DNA of 49,933 nucleotides from Deltaproteobacteria bacterium (GTDB lineage: Bacteria > Myxococcota_A > Polyangia > Polyangiales > Ga0077539): contig JAUXYJ010000066.1 of the NCBI GenBank assembly GCA_030694465.1, positions 1-49,933 on the forward strand. The letters are read 5' to 3'. The notes beneath the pieces were generated by a model. That model had not been told where the DNA came from and made no database searches. It was given only the letters and a program-made list of their open reading frames with translations. Position numbers and translations under genes: made by a program. Below, in pieces: positions 16,198-24,881 of the stretch. Each line of letters opens with the position of its first letter. Positions within the stretch are counted from its first letter, which is position 1.

Positions 16198-16458
16198 TTG
16201 GAAAACACAGCGAGTGAAGGCGGATCAACCTGGATCATCGCGATCCTCTTTATCTGGGCGATCAGCGTTGCGGGCAGCTGGTACGCCGGGCGGATGAACC
16301 GACAGCCCCTTGTCTCGCTGCTCATGGGCATCGTGCTCGGCCCATTGGGGCTGATCCTTGCGCTCATGTCCGAGGGGACCTGTCCTCACTGCAAGCTTAC
16401 CGTTCCGGCTGAGGCGACCGTCTGTCCGAGGTGCACACGGGACCTACCGGCGACGTAA
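16198..16458 (+). CDS. Small membrane protein with C-terminal zinc ribbon
   Basis: The product has 86 residues. The TTG at 16198 is taken as start because GAGGAG lies about 9 nt upstream and no in-frame ATG precedes the first helix. Two membrane helices (WIIAILFIWAISVAGSWYAG and LVSLLMGIVLGPLGLILALM) are followed by a CPHC...CPRC zinc-ribbon. The stop is formed directly after a half-copy of the dispersed palindrome (CCGGCGACGT at 16447-16456), and a nearly full copy lies 21 nt further on. Function unknown. Confidence 0.78.
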   Translation: MENTASEGGSTWIIAILFIWAISVAGSWYAGRMNRQPLVSLLMGIVLGPLGLILALMSEGTCPHCKLTVPAEATVCPRCTRDLPAT

Positions 16459-16479
16459 ATTGTGCGTAGAGAGCCTTGG

Positions 16480-16495
16480 GCGGCGACGTCGCCGG
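16480..16495. repeat. Dispersed GACGTC palindrome, copy 5 (one mismatch)
   Basis: GCGGCGACGTCGCCGG, 21 nt after the stop at 16458 and 67 bp beyond the convergent stop at 16563. Confidence 0.85.
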
Positions 16496-16562
16496 GTGCC
16501 AAAGCTCGGGAGGGATGTCGCACGTTGGGTAAGAGAAATCACTGAGAATTGTGTGGTCTCGG

Positions 16563-18560
16563 TTAGCGCACGTAGATCTCGATGTTCTCGTTGGGGCCGC
16601 TCGAGATCCACGCCGTGTGGGTGCCGCCTACGTGCAGACCGTTGCTGTTGTTGCAGGCCCAGTACATGTTCTGCGCGAGCGTTGAGGTGCCGTACGGAGC
16701 CGGGCCGCACGAGTGCCAGAGGCTCGCGGCGGTCATGGCCATCGGACCCGTCCAGACGCCTGCGATGGCGTTGCCTGGGTCCGAGAGCGGCGAGTTGCTG
16801 TTGATCGTGAGGCCCGCACGCAGCGACTGGATGGCGAAGTTGTTCGCGACGCTTGTGACCGAGCGCGTGGCGAGCATGCCCGCGGTGCGGATGTGTACCT
16901 GTGACGCAACGCCTGCGATTTGGCTCATCAACGCGATCGGGAGCATGCTCGCCGTCATCGGTCGCGCGGGGGTCTGGGTGGTGATCATCGTGGGCGTCGC
17001 GTTGCTTGAGTACAGCAGCGTCCATCCGCCGTTGGTCATGTCGCAGTACACCTGCCGAAAGTCGCCTGCGCCCGTGGCGTCGATGTTGTAGACGCCGTCG
17101 GTGGACATGGGGGCGGCCGTGAGAATCTCTGCACAATTGCGCCCGATCGGCACTGCGACGCGGTTGGGTTGACACGTCACGCTCACTTGGTGCGCGCTGA
17201 GCACACCGCTGTCGCCGGCCGAAAGGTCTTGAACGCGGAGGGTCCAGGTCCCGTTGGCCAGCGTGCCATCGAACGCGCTGAGCGTCGCGGCGGCGTAGGT
17301 CCCCATCGGGTACACGCTGCCGGTTGGTGCCCAGGCTGTGCCCATGAGCGCGAAGGTGTACGGGCCGTCCAGGTCTGTGCTCCCGCCGGTTCGGTTGTGC
17401 AGAAGCGCGGTCTGTCCGCCGGGTCCGATGAGGTTGATCGTGAGGTCGCCTGCAAACGTGTGCGGCGTGCTCCACTGATGCGTGCTGCGGACGCTGGCGA
17501 TGCGGCACGTAGTGCCCACGGTCGCCGGCAGATCGGTGGGCGCTGGGTTGGTGTTGGCCACCGTCTGCGCCATCCCCGCGTACGAGCTGGTGTACGAGCA
17601 CACCGAGGGCGCACCCGCACACATCGCGCCCGGCTCGCGTGTGCACGAGGCGCTGCATCCGTCGCCGCCCACGGCAAAGCCGTCGTCGCACTCTTCAGAG
17701 CCCGTGATCACGCCATCGCCACACCGTGGTGCACACACACTGGGCGCGCCCGTGCAGGCAAATCCCGGCTCGATCGCGCACATGGCCGAGCATCCGTCAC
17801 CGTCGGCCATGTTGCTGTCGTCGCAGCGCTCCATGCCCGCGGTGACGCCGTCGCCACAGCGGGTCGCGCACACACTGGGCATTCCTGTGCAGGCGAATCC
17901 CGGCTCGATCGCGCAGCTCATCGAGCAGCCGTCGTTGCTGTTCATGTTGCCGTCGTCACAGCGCTCCATGCCCGCGGTGATCCCATCGCCGCAGCCAGTG
18001 GCACACACACTGGGTGCGCCCATGCAGCTAAAACCGCGCTCGATCGCGCACATGGCCGAGCATCCGTCACCGTCGGCCATGTTGCCGTCGTCGCAGCCGT
18101 TCATGGCGGCCTCGGGGCCCACGCGCATGCCGTCGCCGCAGCGGGCAGTGCACACCGACGGGCTGGCCGCGGTACAGGCAAACCCGCTCTCGGGCTGACA
18201 GGTCGCCGAGCAGCCATCGCCATCGGCCATGTTGCCGTCGTCGCACATGTCTGTCCCGTTGATTACGCCGTCGCCGCAGCGCGCGGTCACAACGTCGACG
18301 GCAGCCTCGGGGCCTGCGTCGGGGCCTGCGTCGGGGCTGGCATCGGGCTCTGCGTCGGGGCTCGCGTCCATCGCTTCGGCGTCTGGCTGCGAGGCCTCGG
18401 GCGTCGTGTCGCGTTGGGTGACGTCAGGGGTCGCGTCGGGCGCGGCCACATCCATCGTTGTGCCGGACTCGGGCGAGGCGTCAGCGCCCACGACGGGGGA
18501 CGCACAGTGGGCAGAGGCGAGCGCGACCAGCGTGGTCACACCAAGATGAATTCGTCGCAT
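16563..18560 (-). CDS. Surface lipoprotein: cysteine-rich repeats, P-domain-like and fibrinogen-like C-terminus
   Basis: The product has 665 residues from ATG 18560. The signal peptide leads to Cys19 (ASAHC), followed by an Asp/Ala/Pro-rich linker to about residue 95. Five cysteine-rich repeats of the myxobacterial type follow (CGDGV...E.CDDGNMADGDGCSA.C..E.GFAC.G.PSVC). Then comes a proprotein-convertase P-domain-like beta-sandwich (FAGDLTINLIGPGGQTALLHN ... NGTWTLRVQDLSAGDSG). The C-terminus resembles fibrinogen-related domains (NCAEIL...STDGVYNID, FRQVYCDMTNGGWTLLYSS). The order suggests a cell-surface or secreted adhesin or binding protein stabilised by disulphides and Ca2+. Ligand unknown. 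The near-identical repeats at the DNA level make unequal recombination possible. Confidence 0.87.
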   Translation of the reverse strand: MRRIHLGVTTLVALASAHCASPVVGADASPESGTTMDVAAPDATPDVTQRDTTPEASQPDAEAMDASPDAEPDASPDAGPDAGPEAAVDVVTARCGDGVINGTDMCDDGNMADGDGCSATCQPESGFACTAASPSVCTARCGDGMRVGPEAAMNGCDDGNMADGDGCSAMCAIERGFSCMGAPSVCATGCGDGITAGMERCDDGNMNSNDGCSMSCAIEPGFACTGMPSVCATRCGDGVTAGMERCDDSNMADGDGCSAMCAIEPGFACTGAPSVCAPRCGDGVITGSEECDDGFAVGGDGCSASCTREPGAMCAGAPSVCSYTSSYAGMAQTVANTNPAPTDLPATVGTTCRIASVRSTHQWSTPHTFAGDLTINLIGPGGQTALLHNRTGGSTDLDGPYTFALMGTAWAPTGSVYPMGTYAAATLSAFDGTLANGTWTLRVQDLSAGDSGVLSAHQVSVTCQPNRVAVPIGRNCAEILTAAPMSTDGVYNIDATGAGDFRQVYCDMTNGGWTLLYSSNATPTMITTQTPARPMTASMLPIALMSQIAGVASQVHIRTAGMLATRSVTSVANNFAIQSLRAGLTINSNSPLSDPGNAIAGVWTGPMAMTAASLWHSCGPAPYGTSTLAQNMYWACNNSNGLHVGGTHTAWISSGPNENIEIYVR

Positions 18561-19197
18561 AGAAATCAGACTCCAAGGTTGGGTTGGGCGCACACACACG
18601 ACGGCACGCACAACGGGTGATGAGCTGGTTGTCGCACAGCGCAAAGGGTTCGCCCATGACATCGGATGACACCGCGAGGGGGGCTGATCGACGGTCCGCG
18701 AACGGGCGCTGAACGCGGGGTGTGAGGCGCTCCTCGACGACGCTTGATCCTTGATCTTTGTTCGCGTTTGACCTGATCAATCGCAGCTCATGGTGCAGCT
18801 GGGCGTGGCCATGGGAAGACCATTCTGCGGTTTGCAGCCGTGCCAATGGACGTGCGCGCACGAGGGTGCGCGGAGCTCGTGGTCGGGGTCCTGCGCGTGG
18901 CATTTTTCGACATGGCGACAAGCCGAAACTACGGCGCAAAGGCGGGGACGTACTCGCGCCAGTGGGAGAGATCCTTGTGTGCAGCGCGGGGTGTCACGGT
19001 TTGTCGGTTGGCGGGGGTTGGCTCTTGGTTTGGGGGCCTGGGGCTTCGGTGTCGGCGAAGAAGCGCACGCCTGCTCACACCTCACACCCGGCGACGTCGC
19101 CGGGTCATCGCGCAAAACTCCGTCACGCGGTCTCAATCTCGCGCGCCACCGTGTCCCTGGCGTATGATCCGTCCCACGAAGGAGGCTCCGATCCGCC
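18561..19197. other. 637-bp intergenic stretch with one palindrome, no supported gene
   Basis: It lies between divergent genes and probably holds both promoters. It contains palindrome copy 6 and a small inverted repeat TTGACCTGATCAA near 18769-18781. Short frames on both strands show no consistent coding character. One minus-strand tail ending near 18777 is cysteine-rich but has no convincing start. Confidence 0.45.
19086..19105. repeat. Dispersed GACGTC palindrome, copy 6 (perfect 20 bp)
   Basis: Lies 92 nt upstream of the start at 19198; not near any stop codon. Confidence 0.95.
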
Positions 19198-20070
19198 ATG
19201 AGAGACGCACCCACCCACTTGAGCACAGCACCCGAGCGACACCCTACGGTGCCACGGCCTGAGATCACACCTCGCCGACCTGGCCTGCGCTTTCGAGACG
19301 TCCCGCGGTACTGGTTTGGCGGCAACGCCGTGGGCACCCACGCAGCAAACGCGCTGAACTTGTTGTTTCCTGCGGGCGAACGCTTTTTTGTGCGCAGCGT
19401 GCACGCGTACCTCGACCGCTTGGACCCTGAGCGCGACGCGGTCTTGCGCGCCGAAGTGCGTGCCTTTGTCGCGCAAGAAGCGCGGCACGGCGCCGAGCAC
19501 GAGCACTTCTTCGAGGCCCTCGAAGCGCAAGGGTTTGCCGTGCGCCCGCTGCTTGACCTCTTCGAGCGCATCGCGTTTGGCTGGATCGAGCCCAACGCGC
19601 CGCCCGTGCTGCGGCTCAGCGCGACCGCAGCGCTCGAGCATTTTACCGCGACGTTTGCACGACTTGCGCTCACGCAGTCGCTGCTCGACAACGCACATCC
19701 CACCATGCGCGCGCTCTTGCGCTGGCACGCCGCCGAAGAGATCGAGCACCGCGCTGTGGCGTTTGACGTGCTCCAGCACGTGGACCCGAGGCTCCGAACG
19801 CGCATCGCCGGGCTCGGGGTCGCAGTGCTTACGTTGTTTCCGTTCTGGACGGCTTTTCACGCGGCGCTGTTGTGGCAAGACCGCGACAACCTCTCGCTCA
19901 AGCGCGTGCGCGCTGAGAAGACCGTCGCCGTAGAGGCGACCCGCAACCGACAACGCGCCACACGTGAAGCGCTGCTCCGCTATCTCGCGCGGGATTTTCA
20001 TCCGCTCGAAGAAGACACCACGCCGCTGGCCCGCGAGTACTTCGCACGCAACCCTGTCCCCGCAGGCTAA
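19198..20070 (+). CDS. Predicted metal-dependent hydrolase, ferritin-like helical (PF10118 type)
   Basis: The product has 290 residues; ATG 19198 has AAGGAGG 11 nt upstream. Conserved diiron-type motifs of this family are visible in order: RAFVAQEARHGAEHEHF (about 90-106), SATAALEHFTATFA (about 142-155), and LLRWHAAEEIEHRAVAFDV (about 178-196). A hydrophobic helix (AGLGVAVLTLFPFWTAF) follows. The E-x-x-H spacing is as expected for a carboxylate-bridged metal site. The physiological substrate of the family is not known to me. A palindrome lies 16 nt after the stop. Confidence 0.88.
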   Translation: MRDAPTHLSTAPERHPTVPRPEITPRRPGLRFRDVPRYWFGGNAVGTHAANALNLLFPAGERFFVRSVHAYLDRLDPERDAVLRAEVRAFVAQEARHGAEHEHFFEALEAQGFAVRPLLDLFERIAFGWIEPNAPPVLRLSATAALEHFTATFARLALTQSLLDNAHPTMRALLRWHAAEEIEHRAVAFDVLQHVDPRLRTRIAGLGVAVLTLFPFWTAFHAALLWQDRDNLSLKRVRAEKTVAVEATRNRQRATREALLRYLARDFHPLEEDTTPLAREYFARNPVPAG

Positions 20071-20086
20071 GCGCGATCGCGCGCAG

Positions 20087-20106
20087 ACCCGGCGACGTCG
20101 CCGGAT
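20087..20106. repeat. Dispersed GACGTC palindrome, copy 7 (one outer mismatch)
   Basis: ACCCGGCGACGTCGCCGGAT; the 16-bp core is perfect. It lies 16 nt after the stop at 20070. Confidence 0.92.
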
Positions 20107-20136
20107 GGTTCTCTTCGCGCACGTTGTGACCTATGC

Positions 20137-20613
20137 TTGCTCTTTATCCTCACCAAAGGCCCTCGATTGTCTCTCGCATCCACTCGGAGCCCGCTGCCCT
20201 CGATCGCGCTGCGCAATCTCATCCTTGACGTGGAAGAGCCCCAGGGCGGCCTCCAAGTCTACATGCCCACCGCGCAGGTGATGGTCACGCGTGCCCACGG
20301 CAACCTCTCGCTCCAACAATCCGAGGCGTGGATCCACGCGATGCGTCCCTACATGGCCAAACGGGTCAAAATCGCGGGATTTCACGACTGGCTAGAGGCA
20401 AAATCCTACGACTCTGCTGCACGCAAAGCCCTCACCGAGTGGATGCTGAGCCACCGTGAGAGCGTCGCGGGAGGCTGGTTTCTCACCGCCTCGCGTCTCG
20501 TCGCCATGGGGGTCACCGTCACTGGGACCTTCACAGCGTTTGCCGGGATCTCGATGCACGCGTCGTGCGATCCCGCGGTGTTCGACAAGCGCCTCCGCGA
20601 GGCTCTCGCTTAG
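20137..20613 (+). CDS. Hypothetical cytoplasmic protein
   Basis: The product is up to 158 residues. The TTG at 20137 is the longest start; the conserved-looking part begins around LRNLILDVEEPQGGLQVYMP (about residue 25), so the true start may be an internal TTG near 20170. It has no signal peptide or membrane span. Features are a beta-rich N-terminal third, LSLQQSEAWIHAMRPYM, and a C-terminal half with AARKALTEWMLSH and TASRLVAMGVTVTGTFTAFAG. No family recognised. Confidence 0.65.
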   Translation: MLFILTKGPRLSLASTRSPLPSIALRNLILDVEEPQGGLQVYMPTAQVMVTRAHGNLSLQQSEAWIHAMRPYMAKRVKIAGFHDWLEAKSYDSAARKALTEWMLSHRESVAGGWFLTASRLVAMGVTVTGTFTAFAGISMHASCDPAVFDKRLREALA

Positions 20614-20652
20614 CGCCGCCCAAAAACTCGCCCGAGCCCGGCAAGGCGTGGC

Positions 20653-21549
20653 TCAGCGGCGCATGCCGACGACACAGCCGATGTCGAAGTCAAACGGGAC
20701 ACGTCCTTCCACCGCAAAGTCCTCTTCGAGCTTCGCTGCAAACACGGGCATCAGCATGTCCATAAGCTCAGGCGGAAACGAATCGAGCGCTGCGCTCGTG
20801 ATGAAACCGCTCTGCAAAAGCCACGCACAGGCGAGCGCGCCCGTGTCAAACCAGATGCGCACACGCTCGGTCCATTGCGAGACGATCTCGACGTCGTGCT
20901 GCCCCAAGAGGGCTGCCATTTGTGCGGTGTCGCGCGGGACCGGAGGCCAGGCTTTCTCCATCCCGAGCTCATCCATAAACGCGTGGTAGGTCTGCAGCGC
21001 CTGGGGCGCGCTGCTGGCCAGGTTCGAGAGCAGCCCGATGCGTCCAGTGCCCTTGCGCACGGGTCGCGCGAGCGTCGGCAGGTCCTTCTCCCAATCGATG
21101 TACGCGAGCCCAAAACGAAGCGAGAGCACATCAAACGAGGCCTCTTCGCACGTCGCGAAGAACTCCTGCGCCGTAGTCTGCAGCCCCTCGAGTACCAAGC
21201 CCTCGGCCTCTGCGCGCTGTCTGCCCTTCTCAAGCATGGCGGACGACGGATCCACAGCGACGCCCTTCGCCGGGGCCGTCACACGCAACATCTCGACCGT
21301 CACTCCGGCTCCAGCGGCGATGTCCACAAGGAGGTCACCGGGCTTAAGCCTCAGGTCGCGCGTCAGTCGCGCGTGTTGCGCTGCGACATGACGAGACCAG
21401 TGTTCGTCATATTGTTCAGCGATGGCGTCATAAGCGTGGGGCATGGCGGGATTGGCTGACACTTGATAGCTCCGGCGATAGTGCACCCGACTTGCCTCCA
21501 AGAAGCGACCCCAGAATGCACGGGATCGAGCAAAATCAGCTCTCGCCAT
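20653..21549 (-). CDS. Class I SAM-dependent methyltransferase
   Basis: The product has 298 residues. Motif I is LLVDIAAGAGVTVEML (about 73-88), with the acidic residue after strand two in KGVAVDPSSAML. Motif post-I/III around FDVLSLRFGLAYIDWEKDL gives the usual Rossmann-type order of UbiE/COQ5-like enzymes. An N-terminal helical cap of about 60 residues and a C-terminal substrate domain with several Trp and Met complete it. The substrate cannot be inferred. It is convergent with the preceding gene (39-bp gap). Confidence 0.85.
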   Translation of the reverse strand: MARADFARSRAFWGRFLEASRVHYRRSYQVSANPAMPHAYDAIAEQYDEHWSRHVAAQHARLTRDLRLKPGDLLVDIAAGAGVTVEMLRVTAPAKGVAVDPSSAMLEKGRQRAEAEGLVLEGLQTTAQEFFATCEEASFDVLSLRFGLAYIDWEKDLPTLARPVRKGTGRIGLLSNLASSAPQALQTYHAFMDELGMEKAWPPVPRDTAQMAALLGQHDVEIVSQWTERVRIWFDTGALACAWLLQSGFITSAALDSFPPELMDMLMPVFAAKLEEDFAVEGRVPFDFDIGCVVGMRR

Positions 21550-21930
21550 GATCTCCAGGCTTGATCATTCGGTTTTGGCGAAAGGATACACTTCATAAAA
21601 TCGAACGATTTCCTCGGGGTGAGCTCGTCGTGTGGGTGACTTCGGGGTGCACGCGTTGACCGTGCGCAGCGCCATGGTCTCTGTGGCGTTGCTCGCGCTC
21701 GGAGTGTTGAGCGCTGCGTCTGCGCGTCGGCCTTTGGGAGAGTCTGGCGGGCGTCTCGCCTGATCGCGCGTCGTCCACGAATCGAGCGGCGATCGTGGGA
21801 CAATCCCTAGGCAACGAAGGTCGCTGGGACGGTGTGCTCGTGGACACCGAGCGACCGTGACGCTGCGCGAAGCCCGCCCCCCGCGAGTAGGCGCCATTGC
21901 CGGGTCTGATTGCGTCGCTTACGCTGCCCC
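21550..21930. other. 381-bp stretch with possible gene remnants
   Basis: A short plus-strand frame at about 21673-21762 reads like a signal peptide (SVALLALGVLSAASARRP) before a stop. Another frame near 21790-21860 reads IVGQSLGNEGRWDGVLVDTE. They may be pieces of one decayed exported-protein gene. Nothing else is supported. Confidence 0.35.
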
Positions 21931-22203
21931 ATGGTGATCAACGTCGTTGTGTCTATGGTCGGCGCTTGTGCATTCATCGCATGGCTGGTCGCGTTGGTCA
22001 GCGCGGTTCAGCTCGTGTCTCGCCGTCGACCCGAGATCTCGCTGTCTGAGCTGATCTTTCGCGGACATCTCTTTTATCAACGCGACACGTTTGATGCCGA
22101 GGCGGGGCCGCTGCACAAGCGCTTTCTCAGCGCCGCGGCGGCGTTCTTGGGAGTGCTCTTCATCGGGATGCTGTGTGGGCTGATCGCTAGCCAGTTTGGT
22201 TAA
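21931..22203 (+). CDS. Small two-helix membrane protein
   Basis: The product has 90 residues from ATG 21931 (MVINVVVSMVGACAFIAWL). An N-terminal helix (to about residue 27) is followed by a charged loop with ELIFRGHLFYQRDTF, and a C-terminal helix (AAAAFLGVLFIGMLCGLIA) finishes the protein. No Shine-Dalgarno is evident. The 3' end overlaps the stop of a decayed minus-strand gene. Function unknown. Confidence 0.65.
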   Translation: MVINVVVSMVGACAFIAWLVALVSAVQLVSRRRPEISLSELIFRGHLFYQRDTFDAEAGPLHKRFLSAAAAFLGVLFIGMLCGLIASQFG

Positions 22204-22500
22204 GCCCCAGCGCGCAAAATCGCTGTAAAATCACAGCGTCGCGCCCGAGCCCCTCGCGCAGGGCCGCGGAGGCTATCGCCGCGAGCAAGACACGCAGTTG
22301 GTGCATGTCGTCGAGCCGCTGGGCTTTGTCGTTCGACCGCGGCGCTGCGCTCCGAGGCCGAAGGACCCCAGAAGACCCCGCCGTTTACTGCGCGAAAAGG
22401 GTCGGGATGGATCATCAAGCGCTCTTTGACGACGCTTGGGGCGACGTCTGCGAGCTCTCCCTCGATGAGATGTCCTAAACCGGCCGCGTCGTGAGGCGCT
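22187..22500 (-). pseudogene. Frameshifted remnant of an unidentified gene
   Basis: On the minus strand one frame reads GHLIEGELADVAPSVVKERL, then MIHPDPFRAVNGGVFWGPSAS. Near 22340 the sense-like sequence switches frame to SNDKAQRLDDMHQLRVLLAA, followed by IASAALREGLGRDAVILQRF, ending at a TAG (22189-22187). The switch without a stop-free common frame suggests a frameshifted, partly deleted gene. The 5' boundary is approximate. Family not recognised. Confidence 0.4.
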
Positions 22501-22679
22501 GCGCTCGAGGCTCCCCTTGGGCTCACAGTCTCGGCCAACACAGACCTCGCGTGCGAAGGGACCACGTGGTCTGCGTGAGCCGTGCGCCTTGCAATGGACA
22601 GATATTTTACTGGTCTCTGTGAGAATCCACGCAGGCCCACCGCGTGCACCGACCCCGTGTCGCTGCTAGAAGCACCGAC

Positions 22680-23159
22680 GTGACACGACGCCAACTTGGT
22701 CTCTTGCGAACTCTGTGTGCGATCGCAGCGCTGCTCGCTTCGAGCGCTGCCCGCACGGCGACCGCCGCGGATACGCACAGCCCGCAGCCTCGCGATCGTG
22801 CGAGAGCGCCGCGACCGCAGGCTTCGCAAGCGAGCTCGCTGCGGCCAGGTCGGATGGTGGGTCGCTACTTGTGCGGGCAGGGATGGACTGAGCTCACGCT
22901 CGAGGTCCGCGAGACACGCAACGGGGTGATCGATGCTGTGTTTGACTTCGCGTTTAGACCCGGCGAAATCACTGGTCGTTTCACGATGCGGGGTCGCCAA
23001 AGTTCTTCGGGAGAGGTCGACCTCAGGCCCGTCGCGTGGCAGCGCCAACCCGCTGGATGGATCATGGTCGGGATGCGCGGACGGGTCGGCGCAGACGGCG
23101 TCTTTCGCGGGCGAATCACGAGCCCCCAGTGCGGGGCGTTTGAAGTGATCCCGAGCTGA
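22680..23159 (+). CDS. Exported hypothetical protein
   Basis: The product has 159 residues from GTG 22680 (VTRRQLGLLRTLCAIAALLASSAART), preferred over the GTG at 22644 because it places the basic n-region directly before the hydrophobic core. A likely signal-peptidase site is near ATAADT. An Arg/Pro/Gln-rich linker follows, then a beta-rich domain of about 95 residues (GRYLCGQGWTELTLEVRE ... VFDFAFRPGEITGRF ... GRITSPQCGAFEVIPS) with two cysteines that could pair. Probably periplasmic; function unknown. Confidence 0.75.
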   Translation: MTRRQLGLLRTLCAIAALLASSAARTATAADTHSPQPRDRARAPRPQASQASSLRPGRMVGRYLCGQGWTELTLEVRETRNGVIDAVFDFAFRPGEITGRFTMRGRQSSSGEVDLRPVAWQRQPAGWIMVGMRGRVGADGVFRGRITSPQCGAFEVIPS

Positions 23160-23387
23160 GCGACGTGCGCTCTTGGCGCTCAGCCGCCCTCGGGTGAATC
23201 GGGGTGAAGGTCAAACGGGTAGGCCACGGTCATGCGCCCTCCACGCGACGGCGGCCGAAACGACACGGTCATCATCGATTCACGCACGCACCGCCCAAAC
23301 GCGCGGTCGCCAAAGTAAACGCAACCCAATCGCGACCATCTCGCCGGCGCTCATCGACAAACGCCCGCGCGCCGCACGGTACGCGCA

Positions 23388-24026
23388 GTGTCCTCCCTGT
23401 TCGAGCAGGTCCTCGTCGCCTACGCGCTCACGACCCTCAGCCCCATCCTCCCGCTCGTCGCATACACGGTCACCCGGCGACGTCGCCGGACCCACTGGGT
23501 CACCCTGGTCTCGCGCGAGTCCGACTACCGCGCCGACGCCGCGCCAGCCCCACACGCAACCGCCCCGCCTACCCTCGCCCAAATCACCGCGCTGCTCTCG
23601 TGGTGGCTCGGCCAGCTCGCGGTGCCCATGGTGTACATCCTGCGCCAGTCCGGGCTGCTCAACCTGCGCGTGCTCGCGGTCCCGGCGCTGGTGATCGCGG
23701 TGAGCCAGCTCGCCGTCGGATCAGGGATTTTGCAGGGAAATATCGATGTGCTCCCCCGCGCCCGCACGCTCGCGCGCCGCGCCTCTGCGGTCGGCGCCAT
23801 CGTCGGGATCGTCGCCGTAGCCTTCGCTTTAGGCGTGCTCGCCATGGCCCTCTTCACCGGCGGTTCGCTCGCCAGCCTGCTGCCCTTCGCTTACCTCGGC
23901 GCGCTAGTTTATTACGCCGCGATCACCGTGCTCTACGGGGAGCTCTTGCTCCGGAGCGCCCACATCGTCGAGGCCAACGGCACCCTGCGCGTCCCCTGCG
24001 TCGAGCGCAGAGCCCTTACGCCGTAA
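23388..24026 (+). CDS. Tandem membrane protein paralogue 1
   Basis: The product has 212 residues from GTG 23388. It is first of three adjacent paralogues (with 24084 and 24882). The shared layout is an N-terminal helix (LTTLSPILPLVAYTV), a strongly basic turn (TRRRRRTHW), a soluble stretch with a D/Y pair (ESDYRAD), and the signature LSWWLGQLAVP. Two or three helices follow (VLAVPALVIAVSQLAVG; GAIVGIVAVAFALGVLAMAL; LGALVYYAAITVLYGELLLR). The Arg run is encoded by palindrome copy 8 (23474-23489). I do not recognise the family; 'positive-inside' topology would put the Arg run in the cytoplasm. Confidence 0.78.
   Translation: MSSLFEQVLVAYALTTLSPILPLVAYTVTRRRRRTHWVTLVSRESDYRADAAPAPHATAPPTLAQITALLSWWLGQLAVPMVYILRQSGLLNLRVLAVPALVIAVSQLAVGSGILQGNIDVLPRARTLARRASAVGAIVGIVAVAFALGVLAMALFTGGSLASLLPFAYLGALVYYAAITVLYGELLLRSAHIVEANGTLRVPCVERRALTP
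23474..23489. repeat. Dispersed GACGTC palindrome, copy 8 (inside a gene)
   Basis: Perfect 16-bp core (ACC CGG CGA CGT CGC CGG in frame) encoding TRRRRR just after the first helix of paralogue 1. Confidence 0.93.
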
Positions 24027-24083
24027 GGCTGTTGGTTCACACGCGACCGCATCTCACACTCGACTCGCCGCGGTATTCATCGC

Positions 24084-24818
24084 ATGGTCTCGGTCCTCGT
24101 GACGTTTGACCAAGAGCTGCGCTGGATGGTGCTGAGCTTCGCGCTTATGGCGAGCATCCCCGTGGTCCCGGTGCTCGGTTACGTGCTGACCCGGCGACGT
24201 CGCCGGGGTGAGTGGGTGCGCGTGGTCCCCGTGCAAGATCACTATCGCCAGACCCAGACCCACACCCTCGAAGCGAGCGACGCGCCGCAGATCATTAAGG
24301 CCACCGCGGTGCTGTCTTGGTGGCTGGGTCAAATGATCCTGCCAGGGATTCAGGCCGTGGTTCTGGGGCGCTACGGAGTTGTAGGCGTGGTGGGGCTTCC
24401 GGGCTTGTTGCTTGCGTTTGGCCTCTTGCTCACAGCCAAACCCTTGCTGCGCGGAGAGGTCCGCGTGCTGGCGCGCGCACGGTGGCTACAAAAGCTGGCC
24501 CGCTGGCTTAACTACCTCGTGATCGCAGTGACACTCCCGATTTTGGTCCTCGTTGCCATCGACCTCGAGACAAGCCCCTACGCAGCGAGGGATCTCTTTG
24601 CGTTGCGTGCCGCGCTCGGGACGCTCGTTTACTCAGCGATTTCGCTCGCCCATGCGCGCATGCTCGGCGCGAGCATCGCCGCGATCGAGGCCAACGAGGC
24701 CCTGCGCAAGAGCGCTCTCCCTGGCCTCCGTGTGGCAGAGACAGCCACACACTGTGAGCCCACCGAGTCCCAACCCGGCGACGTCGCCGGGGTATCCGAC
24801 AAGCGCCTCGCACGCTGA
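24084..24818 (+). CDS. Tandem membrane protein paralogue 2
   Basis: The product has 244 residues from ATG 24084. It has the same plan as its neighbours: first helix VVPVLGYVL, basic turn TRRRRRGEW, then QDHYRQ, signature LSWWLGQMILPG. Helices GVVGLPGLLLAFGLLLTAKPLLRGEV and LNYLVIAVTLPILVLVAID follow, then LVYSAISLAHARML. Two palindromes lie in the gene: copy 9 encodes the Arg run at the same alignment position as in paralogue 1, and copy 10 encodes PGDVAG ten codons before the stop. The C-terminal tail after residue about 222 is therefore probably an extension produced by the repeat. Function unknown. Confidence 0.8.
   Translation: MVSVLVTFDQELRWMVLSFALMASIPVVPVLGYVLTRRRRRGEWVRVVPVQDHYRQTQTHTLEASDAPQIIKATAVLSWWLGQMILPGIQAVVLGRYGVVGVVGLPGLLLAFGLLLTAKPLLRGEVRVLARARWLQKLARWLNYLVIAVTLPILVLVAIDLETSPYAARDLFALRAALGTLVYSAISLAHARMLGASIAAIEANEALRKSALPGLRVAETATHCEPTESQPGDVAGVSDKRLAR
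24191..24206. repeat. Dispersed GACGTC palindrome, copy 9 (inside a gene)
   Basis: Perfect 16-bp core coding for RRRRR in paralogue 2, at the position equivalent to copy 8 in paralogue 1. Confidence 0.93.
24775..24790. repeat. Dispersed GACGTC palindrome, copy 10 (inside a gene)
   Basis: Perfect core reading PGDVAG in the C-terminal tail of paralogue 2, 25 nt before its stop codon. Confidence 0.93.
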
Positions 24819-24881
24819 GCCAGAGCGCGTCGCGAAGCCTGCGCTCGACACCGCGCTCAATGCAGGCGAAACTCTCGCGCT

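Noticed and set aside
17600..18300. Regularly spaced similar units resembling a repeat array
   Set aside because: They are the in-frame cysteine-rich protein repeats of one gene, not CRISPR; spacing and identity follow codons.
18777..18990. Cysteine-rich minus-strand tail (CTMSCD end)
   Set aside because: No plausible start or Shine-Dalgarno; the same frame runs far upstream antisense to a real gene.
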